Origin: an uncultured Eubacteriales bacterium
Lineage (GTDB): Bacteria > Bacillota > Clostridia > Oscillospirales > Oscillospiraceae
Direction: 5' to 3'
DNA length: 5,643 nucleotides
Assembly: GCA_900552015.1 (NCBI GenBank)
Contig: URXY01000079.1
Location: 1-5,643, forward strand
Under the pieces are notes generated by a model. The model was not told the origin of the DNA and searched no databases. It worked only from the letters and a program-made list of their open reading frames with translations. Position 1 is the stretch's first letter, and each line of letters opens with the position of its first letter. Positions 5,581 to 5,643 of the stretch are shown here, piece by piece. Position numbers and translations under genes: made by a program.

Positions 5581-5643
5581 TTACGCCGCGGTGTTGAGCA
5601 GCCAGTTGAGGAAATCCGTTCCCCGCTCCGGCGACACCTCCTC
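5581..5643 (-). CDS. C-terminal end of an unidentified gene (5' part outside window)
   Basis: The minus strand is open from the right edge to a TAA at 5583-5581 and encodes 20 residues ending TDFLNWLLNTAA. I do not recognise the family; the fragment is too short to assign a function. It is supported mainly by position: the stop falls just before the U-tract side of a bidirectional terminator, as expected of a real convergent gene. The short open frame could also be chance. Confidence 0.55.
   Translation of the reverse strand, partial: EEVSPERGTDFLNWLLNTAA

Overview
The window is ordinary chromosomal DNA from a GC-rich Firmicute. Gene families and style (ECF transporter ATPases, QueH, a UPF0735-type ACT protein, a YtvI-like membrane protein, strong AGGAGG-type ribosome sites, two TTG starts, intrinsic terminators with U-tracts) fit a Clostridia member, probably an Oscillospirales-like gut lineage. 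The genus cannot be read from the sequence. I see no mobile element, CRISPR array, rRNA or tRNA.

Layout. At 1-2062, on the minus strand, lies an operon read leftwards: a SAM-dependent methyltransferase of the RlmI/RlmK group, then ecfA1, then ecfA2, which runs off the left edge. Gaps are 20 and 13 nt with no terminator between. The region 2063-2255 is a divergent promoter region with a consensus-like promoter and a second candidate for the methyltransferase operon, a candidate promoter for queH, and a small palindrome between them. At 2256-2822 (plus) is queH, the iron-sulfur epoxyqueuosine reductase, closed by a strong intrinsic terminator. At 2870-3844 (minus) is an aspartate kinase, convergent with queH. 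At 3935-4375 (minus), upstream of the kinase, is a small HTH plus ACT-domain protein (UPF0735/PheB type). A strong intrinsic terminator on the minus strand separates the two and ends three bases before the kinase's ribosome binding site. The region 4376-4490 is a second divergent region. At 4491-5558 (plus) is a YtvI/AI-2E-family membrane protein whose stop codon lies inside a bidirectional terminator. At 5581-5643 (minus) is the last 20 codons of an unidentified convergent gene.

How the genes work together. EcfA1 and EcfA2 are the paired ATPases of an energy-coupling-factor vitamin/cofactor importer; ecfT probably follows beyond the left edge. The aspartate kinase and the ACT-HTH protein form an amino-acid-biosynthesis pair: the first enzyme of the aspartate pathway beside a putative amino-acid-sensing regulator.

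The point most worth a second look is this pair. The kinase is about 80 residues shorter than usual and appears to keep only one ACT domain, with a degenerate ligand loop. The terminator directly before its ribosome site suggests that its expression depends on controlled or partial read-through. Whether the neighbouring ACT protein supplies the missing regulation is inference only.
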